Origin: a bacterium 1XD8-76
GTDB taxonomy: Bacteria > Bacillota > Clostridia > Lachnospirales > Lachnospiraceae
Direction of reading: 5' to 3'
DNA length: 64,000 nucleotides
Assembly (NCBI GenBank): GCA_003611955.1
Contig: RAZE01000006.1
Coordinates: forward strand, 97,117-161,116
Shown: positions 1 to 9,219 of the stretch, one piece after another
Numbering within the stretch: position 1 is the stretch's first letter
Layout: every line of letters begins with the position of its first letter
Position numbers and translations under genes: made by a program
The notes under the pieces: generated by a model
Told to the model about the DNA's origin: nothing
Seen by the model: the letters and a program-made list of their open reading frames with translations, nothing else
Databases searched by the model: none

Positions 1-123
1 GCCTCTGTTCAAAAAGCGTTTTACGATATGGTGTACCAGCCCCAGGTTTTTCTCAATCAGTACCTCTCTTGCCTGCTTATCTCCTGCATGGGATTTTTCG
101 ATCAGCACTGACATTTCTTCCAT
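1..123 (-). CDS. sigF: RNA polymerase sigma factor SigF, N-terminal part (cut by window edge)
   Basis: Only the first 41 codons are inside the window. The translation begins MEEMSVLIEKSHAGDK and continues through LIEKNLGLVHHIVKRF, the conserved sigma-70 family region 2.1 of sporulation sigma factors. It follows spoIIAB with 2 bp between the stop and the ATG. A GGAGGA ribosome binding site lies inside the end of spoIIAB. Position as third gene of spoIIAA-spoIIAB-sigF identifies it as forespore sigma F, held inactive by SpoIIAB until SpoIIAA releases it. The C-terminal regions that bind the -35 element are outside the window. Confidence 0.93.
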   Translation of the reverse strand, partial: MEEMSVLIEKSHAGDKQAREVLIEKNLGLVHHIVKRFLNRG

Positions 124-125
124 AA

Positions 126-647
126 CTACTCATCTTCCTCCAGCCATGGCATACTGCCCAGTTTCTTCTCCATCACTATCTTGCATCCTCTGCCCGGCGC
201 CGAGAGTATCTGCAGATCGTCCATAAAGGCCTCCATAAAGGCGAACCCCATACCGGATCGCTCGAGTTCCGGCTTTGTTGTAAAGAGCGGCTCCAGCGCC
301 TGATCCACATTGTCGATCCCCTGTCCGTCGTCCTCTATCTCCACAGCCAGGACATCCCCCTCTATGCGGCAGTACATCCGCACTTTTCCGACGCTGATCT
401 CCCTCGGACACTGCATATGTCCCGGAATGTACCCCTGCACATTGCCGTAACCGTGAATGATCGCGTTCGTCACTGCCTCCGACACGGCGGTTTTTACATC
501 CGCCATCTCCTCCATGGTGGGATTTAACGGAGCGATAAACGCCGACACTGCCATTCTCGCAAAACTCTCATTGCAGGACACCGCGTCAAATTCCATGCGC
601 AGCTCATTGTCATATCCCCTGCTGATCTTCTTTTCTTCCTGTTTCAT
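126..647 (-). CDS. spoIIAB: Anti-sigma F factor SpoIIAB (serine kinase)
   Basis: GHKL-type serine kinase that binds sigma F and phosphorylates SpoIIAA. The N-box is clear (DVKTAVSEAVTNAIIHGYGN, about residues 50-69), followed by the G1 box (VEIEDDGQGID) and G2 region (ERSGMGFAFM). At 173 aa it is longer than the usual ~145 aa because of about 16 extra N-terminal residues and a longer tail. An AAGGGGA ribosome binding site supports the first ATG; an internal ATG (MEFDAVS) would match the usual family start. It lies 18 bp after spoIIAA and directly before sigF. Confidence 0.95.
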   Translation of the reverse strand: MKQEEKKISRGYDNELRMEFDAVSCNESFARMAVSAFIAPLNPTMEEMADVKTAVSEAVTNAIIHGYGNVQGYIPGHMQCPREISVGKVRMYCRIEGDVLAVEIEDDGQGIDNVDQALEPLFTTKPELERSGMGFAFMEAFMDDLQILSAPGRGCKIVMEKKLGSMPWLEEDE

Positions 648-665
648 CCGTATTTCCCCTTTCTT

Positions 666-974
666 CTATTCCATAATTTCCACGATCTTCGACAGGCCGG
701 ATATGTACAATATTCTGCGGATCTGCCTGTCCGCGTGAATGGCAAAGATTCTCCCGCCCAGACAGGAAATCTTTTTGTACCTGCCCATGATAATGCCCAC
801 ACCGGAACTGTCCATAAATTTTGTGTCCTCGAAATCAAACACGATTCCCTGAATGGAATCCTTGAGCAGGAAAGAATCCGCCTTCCTGCTGATCGCTCCC
901 GACTGGTGATGATCGATCTCCGCCGGCATTTTCACCATCAGATAATTGTCAATTACTTGAAAATCTGCCTCCAT
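666..974 (-). CDS. spoIIAA: Anti-sigma F factor antagonist SpoIIAA
   Basis: STAS-domain anti-anti-sigma factor of 102 aa, normal family length. The phosphorylation-site motif KFMDSSGVGIIMGRYK is present at about residues 51-66, with the conserved serine that SpoIIAB phosphorylates. First gene of the spoIIA operon; the ribosome binding site GAAAGGGGAA is well placed. A terminator from the upstream TPR gene lies immediately before it, so the operon should have its own promoter. No sigma H consensus promoter could be recognised with confidence in the short gap. Confidence 0.95.
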   Translation of the reverse strand: MEADFQVIDNYLMVKMPAEIDHHQSGAISRKADSFLLKDSIQGIVFDFEDTKFMDSSGVGIIMGRYKKISCLGGRIFAIHADRQIRRILYISGLSKIVEIME

Positions 975-1011
975 ATAAAATTCCCCTTTCTGTTTTCCTT
1001 GCTGTGCAGAT

Positions 1012-1046
1012 AAAAAAAGAGAACATCCCCCTCGGGATATTCTCTT
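1012..1046 (-). terminator. Rho-independent terminator after the TPR gene
   Basis: On the minus strand a 12-bp stem (AGAGAATATCCC with GGGATGTTCTCT, one wobble) is followed by seven Ts. It closes the valS-folC-TPR transcription unit just upstream of spoIIAA. Confidence 0.85.
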
Positions 1047-1073
1047 TTGTGCGCTGTAATTTAATTTTTTCTG

Positions 1074-2501
1074 TTATTGCATGCTGTTTATCTCTTCCAT
1101 ATAATCCGCGCTGCGATTCGCCCGCTCCGTATTCGGGAAGTTATCGATCACTTTCTGGTAATAGATCGCCGCGTTTTCATAGTCCCCGTTCCGATAATAG
1201 GCATTGGCAAGATTATATACCACATCAATGTTTCCGGCATCATAGATATAGGCTTTTTCCAGATTCTGGATCGCGTCCGCATAGACTTCCTGCCGGTAGG
1301 CGGCCATACCGTCCTCGTAGTACTCCTCCGCCACGCTGGGGCCCACCGCCTCCAAAAGGCTCTGGTAGACGGCCTGGAAAGACTCCGAGGTCTCCGTGAG
1401 CACCACTTCGTTCTGAATGCTCTCCAGGTAGGACGCCACCTGTCCCACATCCTCCGGCGCCTTCAGATAATCGTTCACCGCGGACAACATCTTGTCCATC
1501 GTCTCGATCGTGCCGTCCGTTCCCACATAGGCTTCCATCTCCGTGTACAGATCACTGTTCTCCCTCTGCAGCGTCTCCAGCTTCTGCTGCAGTTCATTGG
1601 TAGTTGCCGACTCTGACGCCAGCTGCTCGCTGACCGTCCTCAGCTCCTCGCTGTTGCTGTCTCTGACCGCCTGAATCCTCGCCGGCAATATCAAAAACAC
1701 CGTCATCGCCACACCGATCGCCAGTCCGATCAGCAGATAGAGGATGGCGGAAAAACTGACTCCCTTCGGCTCCTTCACATCAAGCGGCTGGATGATCGTC
1801 TCATTGCCGCTCTGGTAGCGGAAGACTTCCTCCGGCGCCTCTTTCTTCTTTTTTTTCGGCGTCTTCGCGTCCTCCGTCTCCTCCGGGTGAAGCATCAGCG
1901 TCACTTCCTTCAGATACCGCTTTGTGGTGATGTTCCCGACGTCGATCTGCTCACAGCGCAGAAGCTCTCTCTCCGCTTTCTGCCAGTCTTCCGCATCGAT
2001 GTAGAGCAGCGCCAGAAGCTGATGCGCCCTGATATACCTGGGATTTAACGACAATACCTTTTTCAGCTGGATGATCGCCAGATCCTTCGATTCCTGGTGG
2101 CAGTAGAGCAGCGCCTGATTGTATTTTTTGATCGTCTTGTTGATCGTATCGAGTCTGGTAGGGTTGCTCTGCACCATATCGATATAGTCGTCCGCAATGT
2201 TCTTTTTCGGGCGCAGGTTCTTGCTGATCACCCACTCGCTGAGCGCCGCCACCACTTCCCCCGTCTCAAAATAGACTAACCCGAGCAGATTTCTGGCTTC
2301 CACGTTATTTTTATTAAACTTCAGACTCTGACGCAGGCTCTGGATCGCTCCTGTCAGGTCCCGGACAGCCGCCTTCTCCAACCCTTCGTTATAAAAATTG
2401 TTGGATATTTTTAAGACTTTTTTATATATGGAAACGTCTACACCGCAGTTCGTACAGAAATTATGTTCTGACAAAGCGCAGCCGCAATTATAACAAATCA
2501 T
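1074..2501 (-). CDS. Membrane-anchored TPR protein with N-terminal zinc ribbon
   Basis: 475-aa protein of unknown specific function. It starts with a CxxC...CxxC zinc ribbon (CYNCG at 3-7, CTNCG at 16-20), followed by TPR-like helices to about residue 200, a lysine-rich cytoplasmic stretch, one transmembrane segment (about 251-273), a coiled coil (about 280-320) and two typical TPR units near the C-terminus (400-465). This suggests a scaffold with domains on both sides of the membrane. An AGGAG ribosome binding site precedes the ATG. It sits 15 bp after a 52-aa gene in the valS-folC operon and ends at a terminator. No enzyme motif was seen. Confidence 0.85.
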   Translation of the reverse strand: MICYNCGCALSEHNFCTNCGVDVSIYKKVLKISNNFYNEGLEKAAVRDLTGAIQSLRQSLKFNKNNVEARNLLGLVYFETGEVVAALSEWVISKNLRPKKNIADDYIDMVQSNPTRLDTINKTIKKYNQALLYCHQESKDLAIIQLKKVLSLNPRYIRAHQLLALLYIDAEDWQKAERELLRCEQIDVGNITTKRYLKEVTLMLHPEETEDAKTPKKKKKEAPEEVFRYQSGNETIIQPLDVKEPKGVSFSAILYLLIGLAIGVAMTVFLILPARIQAVRDSNSEELRTVSEQLASESATTNELQQKLETLQRENSDLYTEMEAYVGTDGTIETMDKMLSAVNDYLKAPEDVGQVASYLESIQNEVVLTETSESFQAVYQSLLEAVGPSVAEEYYEDGMAAYRQEVYADAIQNLEKAYIYDAGNIDVVYNLANAYYRNGDYENAAIYYQKVIDNFPNTERANRSADYMEEINSMQ

Positions 2502-2516
2502 CCAATATGCTCCTGT

Positions 2517-2675
2517 TTATTCTTCTGCATCTTCCACCAGACTTTTGGATTCTTTTACCACTTTCACCACCAAATCCGCCATATCCGTCATATCCTGATT
2601 ATAGATCGCATCCTCAGCGTCTTCCACTTCCAGGCTTGGGTGGAACTTCTTGATTTCCTCTTCAAAATTGATCAT
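2517..2675 (-). CDS. Small conserved-looking acidic protein, 52 aa
   Basis: Short gene overlapping the last 14 bp of folC. The translation starts [20 protein letters not shown] and ends in an acidic tail (SLVEDAEE). It has an upstream purine-rich site (GGGAAGAAAGAGC) and sits 15 bp before the TPR gene, so it is probably translationally coupled to folC. The composition (alternating Glu/Asp and hydrophobic residues) suggests a helical cytoplasmic protein. I recognise it only as a type of small hypothetical protein I associate with Lachnospiraceae; no function can be assigned. Confidence 0.7.
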   Translation of the reverse strand: MINFEEEIKKFHPSLEVEDAEDAIYNQDMTDMADLVVKVVKESKSLVEDAEE

Positions 2676-3966
2676 GCTCTTTCTTCCCTTCTGTCAGCGC
2701 TTTTATCTGGCCTGTCAAATACAGAGAGCCTGTTATATACACTTTCTCCTCCGCCCTTCTTCTGCGCAGGCAATAGTCGAAAGCCTCTTTTGTATCTTCC
2801 GTCACGACCGTCCCCGTCTCCCCAAACAGCCTGGCCAGCTCAGACGGCATGGCCGCTCTGGGGCTGTCTATCTTTGTCACAACGATCTCCTCAAACAGTC
2901 CGGCGTCCGCTATCCTCCGTATCATCTCCCCGCAGGCTTTTTCCTCCAGGGAGGAATACAGCAGCATACGGCCGTCTTTCGCGCCATCCGCCCGGACGCT
3001 CTGAAGAAACGCCTCTATCCCGTCCGGATTGTGGGCCCCGTCCACATAGACTCCCGGCAGAATCTCTTCCATCCTGCCTTCCCAATGTGTCTTTTCCAGC
3101 CCCCGCCTCAGATCTTCCTCCGGAACCTTCACTATGCCGGACTCTTCCAGCACCGCAAGCGCTCTGATACAAAGCGCCGCATTTTCCTGCTGATAGAGAG
3201 CCCTCGTGGAAAGACGAAATACACTATATTTATAATACCCAGAGTGATAAGAAAAATCAATGCCTTTCTCACCAGAATTTTTAAGACATATTTCTGCCGG
3301 TTTTACGGAAAAAGCCTTAGAATCCGCCTTTTTCGCACTTTTTTCCATCACGTCGGCGACAATTTTATTCTTCGCAAAATACACGAGAGGTATTCCTTTT
3401 TTGACAATTCCTGCTTTTTCCTCCGCAATCTGCTCCAGAGTTTCCCCCAGATACTCCGTGTGATCCAGACCGATCTCCGCAATAATACTGATGCAGGGCG
3501 TCTCAAAAGAGTTTGTGGCATCCAGCCTGCCGCCCAGCCCTGTCTCCAGAATGATGAAATCCGGCTTCTTTTTTTCAAAGTACAGCATAGCCATGAAATA
3601 CAGATATTCAAAGTAGCTGGGATGATAACCGCTTTCTTTCGGACAGGCGTCTCTCACCCGCCTGAATACCTCCACAAAATCCGCCTCCGGAATCTGTTCT
3701 TCGTCCACCCGGATCCTCTCCCGGATATCCACAAGATGGGGGGAGGTAAACAGCCCTGTCCTGTAGCCCGCCTCCGTCAGCACGGACTGCAAATAGGCAC
3801 AGACGGAACCCTTTCCGTTCGTGCCTGCCACATGGATCACTCTCGTATCCTCACAGGGACACGAAAGCTTCCGATAAAAAGCCTTCGTGTCCTCCATCGT
3901 ATTTTTTTTCACAAACTTTGGAATCTCGTCAATATACTTTCGGGCTTCCTCAAAGGCCTGCGTCAT
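2662..3966 (-). CDS. folC: Bifunctional folylpolyglutamate synthase / dihydrofolate synthase
   Basis: Mur-ligase-family enzyme that adds glutamate to folates, and often also makes dihydrofolate from dihydropteroate. The P-loop [16 protein letters not shown] lies at about residues 45-60, the Mur-ligase motif [10 protein letters not shown] in the middle, and [14 protein letters not shown] begins the C-terminal glutamate-ligase domain. The length (434 aa) is typical. The ATG overlaps the valS stop codon in the form ATGA, so the two are translationally coupled. Confidence 0.95.
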   Translation of the reverse strand: MTQAFEEARKYIDEIPKFVKKNTMEDTKAFYRKLSCPCEDTRVIHVAGTNGKGSVCAYLQSVLTEAGYRTGLFTSPHLVDIRERIRVDEEQIPEADFVEVFRRVRDACPKESGYHPSYFEYLYFMAMLYFEKKKPDFIILETGLGGRLDATNSFETPCISIIAEIGLDHTEYLGETLEQIAEEKAGIVKKGIPLVYFAKNKIVADVMEKSAKKADSKAFSVKPAEICLKNSGEKGIDFSYHSGYYKYSVFRLSTRALYQQENAALCIRALAVLEESGIVKVPEEDLRRGLEKTHWEGRMEEILPGVYVDGAHNPDGIEAFLQSVRADGAKDGRMLLYSSLEEKACGEMIRRIADAGLFEEIVVTKIDSPRAAMPSELARLFGETGTVVTEDTKEAFDYCLRRRRAEEKVYITGSLYLTGQIKALTEGKKEHDQF

Positions 3967-6641
3967 AACTGCGCCAGTCTTTCCTGCACTCCGAGCATCA
4001 TCTGGGTATATTTTTCCAGCTTTGCTTTCTCTTCGGCTATTTTTGCCTCGGGTGCCTTCGCCAGGAACTTCTCATTCTTCAACATCCCGTTCACTCTGGC
4101 AAGTTCTCCCTGCAGACGTTTCTCCTCCTTCAGAAGACGTTCCTTCTCCTGTTTCAGATCCACCAACTCCGCGAAGGGCATGTACAATACCGCCCCGGGG
4201 ATCACCACCGACACCGCGTCATCCGCAATACCGCTTCTGTCCCCCTGCACATTTACCTCCGATGCCCAGGCAAGCGATGCGAAGAACAGCTTTCCCTCCT
4301 CGAACGCCTCCCGGATTTCCCCCTTCTCGCTGACGACATAGACCGCCGCCCTCCGGGACGGAGGTACATTCATGGAAGTTCTGACATTGCGGATTCCCCT
4401 CACGGCCTCCTTGATCGTCTCGATATCGCTCTCCTCTTTCCGGAAGTCTCTCTCCTCCCGATACACCGGCCAGCGGGAGATCATAATCGATTCCTCCTCC
4501 GACTGCAGGGAACAGAATATCTCCTCCGTGATAAACGGCATATAGGGATGCAGCAGCTTTAACGCGTCGATCAGCACATTCCTAAGCGTCCACAGCGCCG
4601 CGTTTTTGCTCGCTTCATCGTCGGAGTTGTACAGCCTTGGTTTTACCATCTCAATGTACCAGTCGCAGAATTCGTCCCAGATAAAATCGTACACTTTCTG
4701 CACCGCGATACCCAGTTCAAAGCCGTCCATATTGTCGGTCACTTCTTTGATCAGATGATTCAGTCTGGAGATGATCCACTTATCAGCCGGCTCCAGAGTC
4801 TCCGGTTTCGTGATCGTCTTTCCCTTCTCATCCGCTCCCGCTATGTTCATCATAATGAACCGGGAAGCGTTCCAGACCTTATTGGCAAAGTTGCGGGCTG
4901 CCTCCACCCTCTCGTAGTAGAAGCGCATATCGTTACCCGGAGCGTTTCCTGTGATCAGCGTCAGCCGAAGCGCATCCGCTCCATACTGATCGATGATCTC
5001 CAGAGGATCGATACCGTTTCCCAGAGATTTGGACATCTTCCGCCCCTGGGAATCCCGCACAAGCCCGTGAAACAGCACGGTATTAAAAGGTCTCTCCCCC
5101 ATCTGCTCATAGCCGGAGAAGATCATGCGGATCACCCAGAAGAAAATAATATCATATCCCGTCACCAGCACATCCGTGGGATAGAAATATTTTAAATCCT
5201 CCGTCATCTCCGGCCAGCCCAGCGTGGAGAAAGGCCAGAGCGCCGAGGAGAACCATGTGTCCAGCACATCCTCATCCTGCGTCAGATGATCGCACCCGCA
5301 CTTCGGGCAGACTTCCGGCGCCTGCCCGGATACCACAGTCTCCCCGCAGGCATCGCAGTAGTAAGCCGGAATCCGGTGGCCCCACCAGAGCTGCCGGCTG
5401 ATGCACCAGTCGCGGATATTGTCCGTCCAGTTAAAATAGATCTTCTCCATTCTCTCCGGGATCAGCTTCACCTCCCCGGTTTTCACCGCCTCCACCGCCG
5501 GTTTTATCAGCTCCTCCATCTTCACAAACCACTGCTCTTTCACCAGAGGTTCGATGGTCGTATTACAGCGGTCATGGGTTCCCACATTGTGAGTATAGTC
5601 CTCGACTTTCTCCAGAAGTCCATCCTGCTCCAGCTCTTTCAGGATCTGCTTTCTCGCCTCGTAGCGGTCAAGACCCGCGTACTTTCCGCCGTTCTCGTTG
5701 ATCGTGGCATCATCGTTCATAATATTCACGATGGGCAGTCCGTGGCGTTTGCCCACCTCAAAGTCGTTCGGATCGTGCCCCGGCGTGATCTTTACAACGC
5801 CCGTCCCGAATTCCATATCCACATAGTCATCCTCCACGATCGGAATAACCTTATTCACGATGGGCAGCAGAACTTTCCTTCCCTTCAGGTGCGTATAGCG
5901 TTCGTCATTCGGGTTGATAGCGACCGCTGTATCCCCCAACATCGTCTCCGGGCGGGTCGTCGCAAACTCCAGAAATTCCGTCCTGCTTGGCTCTCCGTTC
6001 TCATCGATCAACGGATATTTGATATGCCACAGATGTCCCGCCTGTTCCTCGTACTCCACCTCCGCGTCGGAGATGGAAGTATTGCAGACCGGACACCAGT
6101 TGATGATCTTCGCCCCCTTGTAGATCCATCCCTTTTCATGCATCTTACAGAACACTTCGGTGACAGCCCTGTTGCAGCCCTCGTCCATCGTAAAACGCTC
6201 CCTGTCCCAGTCGCAGGAGGAACCCATCTTTTTCAGCTGGGAAACGATCCGTCCGCCGTACTCTCTCCTCCAGTCCCAGGCCCGTTCCAGAAATTTCTCC
6301 CTGCCCAGATCATGTTTGTCAACACCCTCCTTTTTCAGGGCCTCGATGATCTTTACTTCCGTCGAAATGCTGGCGTGGTCCGTCCCCGGCTGCCAGAGCG
6401 CGTTATAGCCCTGCATCCTCTTGTAGCGGATCAGAATATCCTGCATCGTATTGTCCAGCGCATGTCCCATATGAAGCTGTCCCGTGATATTCGGGGGCGG
6501 GATCACGATCGTAAAAGGTTTCTTTGTTTTATCTACTTCCGCATGGAAATACTTTTTATCAAGCCATCTCTGATAAATTCTATCTTCAATGCCTTTGGGA
6601 TCATAGGTTTTCGCCAGTTCTTTCCCTGCCGTTTCACTCAT
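3963..6641 (-). CDS. valS: Valyl-tRNA synthetase
   Basis: Class I aminoacyl-tRNA synthetase (892 aa) charging tRNA-Val. Visible motifs are the HIGH motif as HMGH (residues 57-60), the editing-domain sequence [15 protein letters not shown] ([11 protein letters not shown], about residue 530), and a C-terminal arm with a leucine/lysine-rich coiled coil. The start [15 protein letters not shown] was chosen because GGAGGAAAGTGTT stands directly before it; the ATG ten codons upstream has no ribosome binding site. First gene of the operon with folC. No T-box leader is visible upstream, although many Firmicute valS genes have one. Confidence 0.97.
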   Translation of the reverse strand: MSETAGKELAKTYDPKGIEDRIYQRWLDKKYFHAEVDKTKKPFTIVIPPPNITGQLHMGHALDNTMQDILIRYKRMQGYNALWQPGTDHASISTEVKIIEALKKEGVDKHDLGREKFLERAWDWRREYGGRIVSQLKKMGSSCDWDRERFTMDEGCNRAVTEVFCKMHEKGWIYKGAKIINWCPVCNTSISDAEVEYEEQAGHLWHIKYPLIDENGEPSRTEFLEFATTRPETMLGDTAVAINPNDERYTHLKGRKVLLPIVNKVIPIVEDDYVDMEFGTGVVKITPGHDPNDFEVGKRHGLPIVNIMNDDATINENGGKYAGLDRYEARKQILKELEQDGLLEKVEDYTHNVGTHDRCNTTIEPLVKEQWFVKMEELIKPAVEAVKTGEVKLIPERMEKIYFNWTDNIRDWCISRQLWWGHRIPAYYCDACGETVVSGQAPEVCPKCGCDHLTQDEDVLDTWFSSALWPFSTLGWPEMTEDLKYFYPTDVLVTGYDIIFFWVIRMIFSGYEQMGERPFNTVLFHGLVRDSQGRKMSKSLGNGIDPLEIIDQYGADALRLTLITGNAPGNDMRFYYERVEAARNFANKVWNASRFIMMNIAGADEKGKTITKPETLEPADKWIISRLNHLIKEVTDNMDGFELGIAVQKVYDFIWDEFCDWYIEMVKPRLYNSDDEASKNAALWTLRNVLIDALKLLHPYMPFITEEIFCSLQSEEESIMISRWPVYREERDFRKEESDIETIKEAVRGIRNVRTSMNVPPSRRAAVYVVSEKGEIREAFEEGKLFFASLAWASEVNVQGDRSGIADDAVSVVIPGAVLYMPFAELVDLKQEKERLLKEEKRLQGELARVNGMLKNEKFLAKAPEAKIAEEKAKLEKYTQMMLGVQERLAQL

Positions 6642-6775
6642 AACACTTTCCTCCTCATTACTGTATGCCAAAATATATCTAAATCAGGAAATACTGCAAT
6701 TTATCTTATCATTTTGGAAAAGATACATCAAGAGCTTTTTCGATCAATCTGCAACAGGAAAAAAAGAAATACTAT

Positions 6776-6818
6776 AAAAAATTCGGATATCCCACAGCAT
6801 ATCCATGGGATATCCGAA
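6776..6818 (-). terminator. Rho-independent terminator after htrA
   Basis: A perfect 13-bp inverted repeat (TTCGGATATCCCA at 6782-6794, its complement at 6806-6818) with an 11-nt loop, followed by six Ts on the minus strand. It separates htrA from valS. Confidence 0.92.
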
Positions 6819-6823
6819 CGAAA

Positions 6824-8287
6824 CTAATAGTTAAAGAACGGGAAGAATCCGCCGAACGGGTTGTTCTGATCGTAGGGAATGCTCTGGCCTCCCTGGGAAG
6901 AATCGCCGGACTGCCCTTCGCTCTGACCGTTCCCCGACTCGATGCCGACGCCTTCCGCCGTATCAAGAGTTATGGATATCTGCCGGTCTTCATAGCCCGC
7001 ATCATTTCTGACTTTCACTGTCAGATTTACCGTCTCTCCCGCTCTGTAATACGCCAGATATTCCACCAGCTCCTCCCTGGTGCGCACGGTCCTGCCATCC
7101 AGCTCCGTGATGACCATGCCGCGCTGCAGCCCCGCCTTCTCCGCCGGCGCCCCTTCTGTCACACTGCTGATATAAGCGCCGATCGGGATATCGTAGGACT
7201 GGTTGATCTCATTTGTCACATTGGATACGCTGACGCCGAGATAGCCCCTTTCCGACTCTTCCACGACAGTTCTCGTCTCCTGCTGCATCATGCGCTCCAT
7301 ATCCTCCCTGATATCGGAGATCGGAATGGCGTAACCGATGCCTTCCACCGTTGTGTCCGCCACCTTGGCAGAGTTGATCCCCACCAGTTCGCCCTTCGTA
7401 TTGAACATGGCTCCGCCGCTGTTTCCCGGATTGATGGCCGCATCCGTCTGGATGTATTCGTTGGCACTGCCTGTCGTATCCGTCCCATCATCCGTTGTGA
7501 CACTGCGCCCGACGGCGCTGACAATGCCCGTTGTCACCGACTGACCGTATCCCAGCGCATTGCCGATCGCTACCACCTGGTCTCCCAGGGCAAGCTCATC
7601 GGAATCTCCCAGCGTGGCCACCTTGATGTTGTCCATCGTCTCCTGGGAAAGATTGCTCAGATCCACCGCAATCACCGCAAGATCTTTCGCCAAACTGTAA
7701 TCCTTGATTTCTCCTTTCGCGATCTCCGCGTCCGAGCTGTCTCTGTTTCCTTCCTGATAGCTGAACAGCACACTCAACTCTTTACTGCCGGATACCACAT
7801 GATAATTTGTCACGATCAAAAGCTCGCTGTCCGTCTTCCCGATGATCACACCGGAACCGGACCCTTCCGTCTCCTGGATAAAAGTTCCCCAGAAACTTCT
7901 TATTTCCGCCTCGCCCTTATTGGTGATCGCCACGACGGAGGGCATGCACATCTCAGAGATCTCTTTCACTGACAGCCCCTCCGCCGGGGTCGCTGTCATC
8001 TGCGTGGCCGGAAACTGCTGGGATGTCTGCGGCACGTTCATATCCTCTTCCGGGTGAACGGCAGTATTCTCCGCTTCTTTCTCACTATACTGCCGCAGCA
8101 TCAGACCACTGCCCAGAGCGCCTCCTGCCGTTCCCATCACAAGAGACAGCGCCATGCACCAGACGACGATTCCGCGGCCGCTCTTTTTTTTCTTTTTCGG
8201 CGGTTCCGCCGGCGCGCTTCCGTATGGGATATTGTGATAATAAGTATAATTATTGTTTTCGTTGTTTTGTCCGTATTGGTATTCCAT
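6824..8287 (-). CDS. HtrA/DegP-like membrane-anchored serine protease
   Basis: Trypsin-like quality-control protease with one PDZ domain, expected to face outward. Order: Asn/Tyr-rich cytoplasmic head, Lys-rich stop, one transmembrane segment (about 38-63), protease domain with catalytic His163 (TNYHVV), Asp202 (KDLAVIAV) and Ser290 (GNSGGAM), PDZ domain (about 348-435), then a Gly/Ser/Gln-rich tail. The start MEYQYGQ was chosen because AAGGAG lies 8 nt upstream; the GTG three codons earlier overlaps that site. It is probably transcribed alone, with a hairpin terminator on each side. Confidence 0.95.
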   Translation of the reverse strand: MEYQYGQNNENNNYTYYHNIPYGSAPAEPPKKKKKSGRGIVVWCMALSLVMGTAGGALGSGLMLRQYSEKEAENTAVHPEEDMNVPQTSQQFPATQMTATPAEGLSVKEISEMCMPSVVAITNKGEAEIRSFWGTFIQETEGSGSGVIIGKTDSELLIVTNYHVVSGSKELSVLFSYQEGNRDSSDAEIAKGEIKDYSLAKDLAVIAVDLSNLSQETMDNIKVATLGDSDELALGDQVVAIGNALGYGQSVTTGIVSAVGRSVTTDDGTDTTGSANEYIQTDAAINPGNSGGAMFNTKGELVGINSAKVADTTVEGIGYAIPISDIREDMERMMQQETRTVVEESERGYLGVSVSNVTNEINQSYDIPIGAYISSVTEGAPAEKAGLQRGMVITELDGRTVRTREELVEYLAYYRAGETVNLTVKVRNDAGYEDRQISITLDTAEGVGIESGNGQSEGQSGDSSQGGQSIPYDQNNPFGGFFPFFNY

Positions 8288-8313
8288 CCTCATCACTCCT
8301 TTATCTGATTATT

Positions 8314-8353
8314 AAAAAAGCACCCGACCAGGATATTTTCCTCATTGGATGCT
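8314..8353 (-). terminator. Terminator of the microcompartment gene pair
   Basis: On the minus strand AGCATCC pairs with GGGTGCT (one mismatch), with an inner AGGA/TCCT stem, followed by a run of Ts. It lies between the BMC genes and htrA. Confidence 0.7.
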
Positions 8354-8415
8354 CTTATCTTATTCTCCATTTATGTTAAAACTGTGATGCGATTGTGTAT
8401 ATTTTGTGAAAATTT

Positions 8416-8727
8416 TCACTTTTTAAACGCTTCCCTCGCAAACCTGCTGCTCTCTCTGTTCTCCAGAACCAACCTCTCCGCCTCCTCGGACGGATTGGAA
8501 ATAACAGCGGTCTTTACGATCTCGCAGGGCGGATTCGTCTTCACCCGTTCCACCGCCTCCGTCACCGCCGCCACATCGCCGCTGACAAACACAGTGGTAT
8601 GGCCGCCGCATTTCGTATGCCACGTCTGAAATTCCACCTCCGATGTTTTCAGCATCACATCCACCGCCTGTATCGCATCCGCGCTGCCGAGTACTTCCAC
8701 CAGTCCAAGCGCCTTAAACACATTCAT
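8416..8727 (-). CDS. Bacterial microcompartment (BMC-H type) shell protein
   Basis: 103-aa BMC-domain protein similar in layout to PduA/EutM. It begins MNVFKALGLVEVLGSADAIQA, matching the LGLIE-x(4)-AIEAAD start of hexameric shell proteins, and contains VFVSGDVAAVTEAVE, equivalent to V-RGDVGAV-AA. The usual pore loop (KIGSG) is replaced by TKCGGH, so pore chemistry may differ and include a cysteine. It lies 14 bp after a second BMC gene. No encapsulated enzyme is found nearby, so this is an orphan or satellite shell locus. Confidence 0.85.
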   Translation of the reverse strand: MNVFKALGLVEVLGSADAIQAVDVMLKTSEVEFQTWHTKCGGHTTVFVSGDVAAVTEAVERVKTNPPCEIVKTAVISNPSEEAERLVLENRESSRFAREAFKK

Positions 8728-8741
8728 CTTCTCATCCCCCT

Positions 8742-9056
8742 CTACTTGTTGATCGTCATCCGGATTGCCAGTTCGGAATCCTCCGAAGGAGACGCGATGA
8801 TCGTATGGGAATAAACTTCCGAGTCCATCTCCCCCGCCTTCTCAAGCGCCGCTTCCATCGCCGCCCGCACATCCGAAACACTGCCGCGCATCTTCACACA
8901 GGCGCCGCTCTTCAAACGGTTTCTCTCCACACCCTGAATCCTCACAGCAGCTGCTTTCGCCGCCGCGTCCAGCGCCACAAAACAGGACAGATAACTGTCC
9001 AGTTCAAACACACCTATCGCCTGTCTCTCAAATCCTTCCGCCATATCGCACCCCAT
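8742..9056 (-). CDS. Divergent BMC-domain shell-like protein
   Basis: 104-aa protein with the BMC fold pattern. AIGVFELDSYLSCFVALDAA corresponds to the LG-IE-x-AI-A-DA start, VKMRGSVSDVRAAMEAALE to the RGDV-AV segment, and SHTIIASPSED to the last strand. It is more diverged than its partner. The start is uncertain: ATG at 9056 (GAAGG about 11 nt upstream) or ATG at 9044 (GGGGTG 6 nt upstream). First gene of a two-gene unit driven by a good promoter, probably forming a mixed hexamer or layer with its neighbour. Confidence 0.8.
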   Translation of the reverse strand: MGCDMAEGFERQAIGVFELDSYLSCFVALDAAAKAAAVRIQGVERNRLKSGACVKMRGSVSDVRAAMEAALEKAGEMDSEVYSHTIIASPSEDSELAIRMTINK

Positions 9057-9081
9057 ATGTTTCTCTGCCTTCTTTTTTATG

Positions 9082-9110
9082 ATTCTATCACATATATTTA
9101 TCCGTTACAA
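9082..9110 (-). promoter_or_regulatory. Promoter of the BMC gene pair
   Basis: On the minus strand TTGTAA is followed, after exactly 17 bp, by TAGAAT. It lies about 25 bp upstream of the first BMC start codon. Confidence 0.6.
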
Positions 9111-9219
9111 TCCAAAGCGTAAAAACATTTGTCTGCAAATACCATAAATTACATCGACATTTCTATATATTTTAAGTTATGATATATCCATAATGATGAA
9201 ACAGACGAAAGGAAATCTC

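Noticed and set aside
2650..4341. 563-codon open frame on the plus strand
   Set aside because: It runs antisense through folC and valS, has no ribosome binding site and Arg/Ser/Pro-rich composition typical of a shadow frame.
6642..6823. T-box leader upstream of valS
   Set aside because: The conserved AGGGTGG-type antiterminator sequence and specifier stem were not found; the gap is short and filled by the htrA terminator.
5286..6827. 513-codon plus-strand frame opposite valS
   Set aside because: His/Arg/Val-rich shadow of a fully recognised valS; no protein family features.
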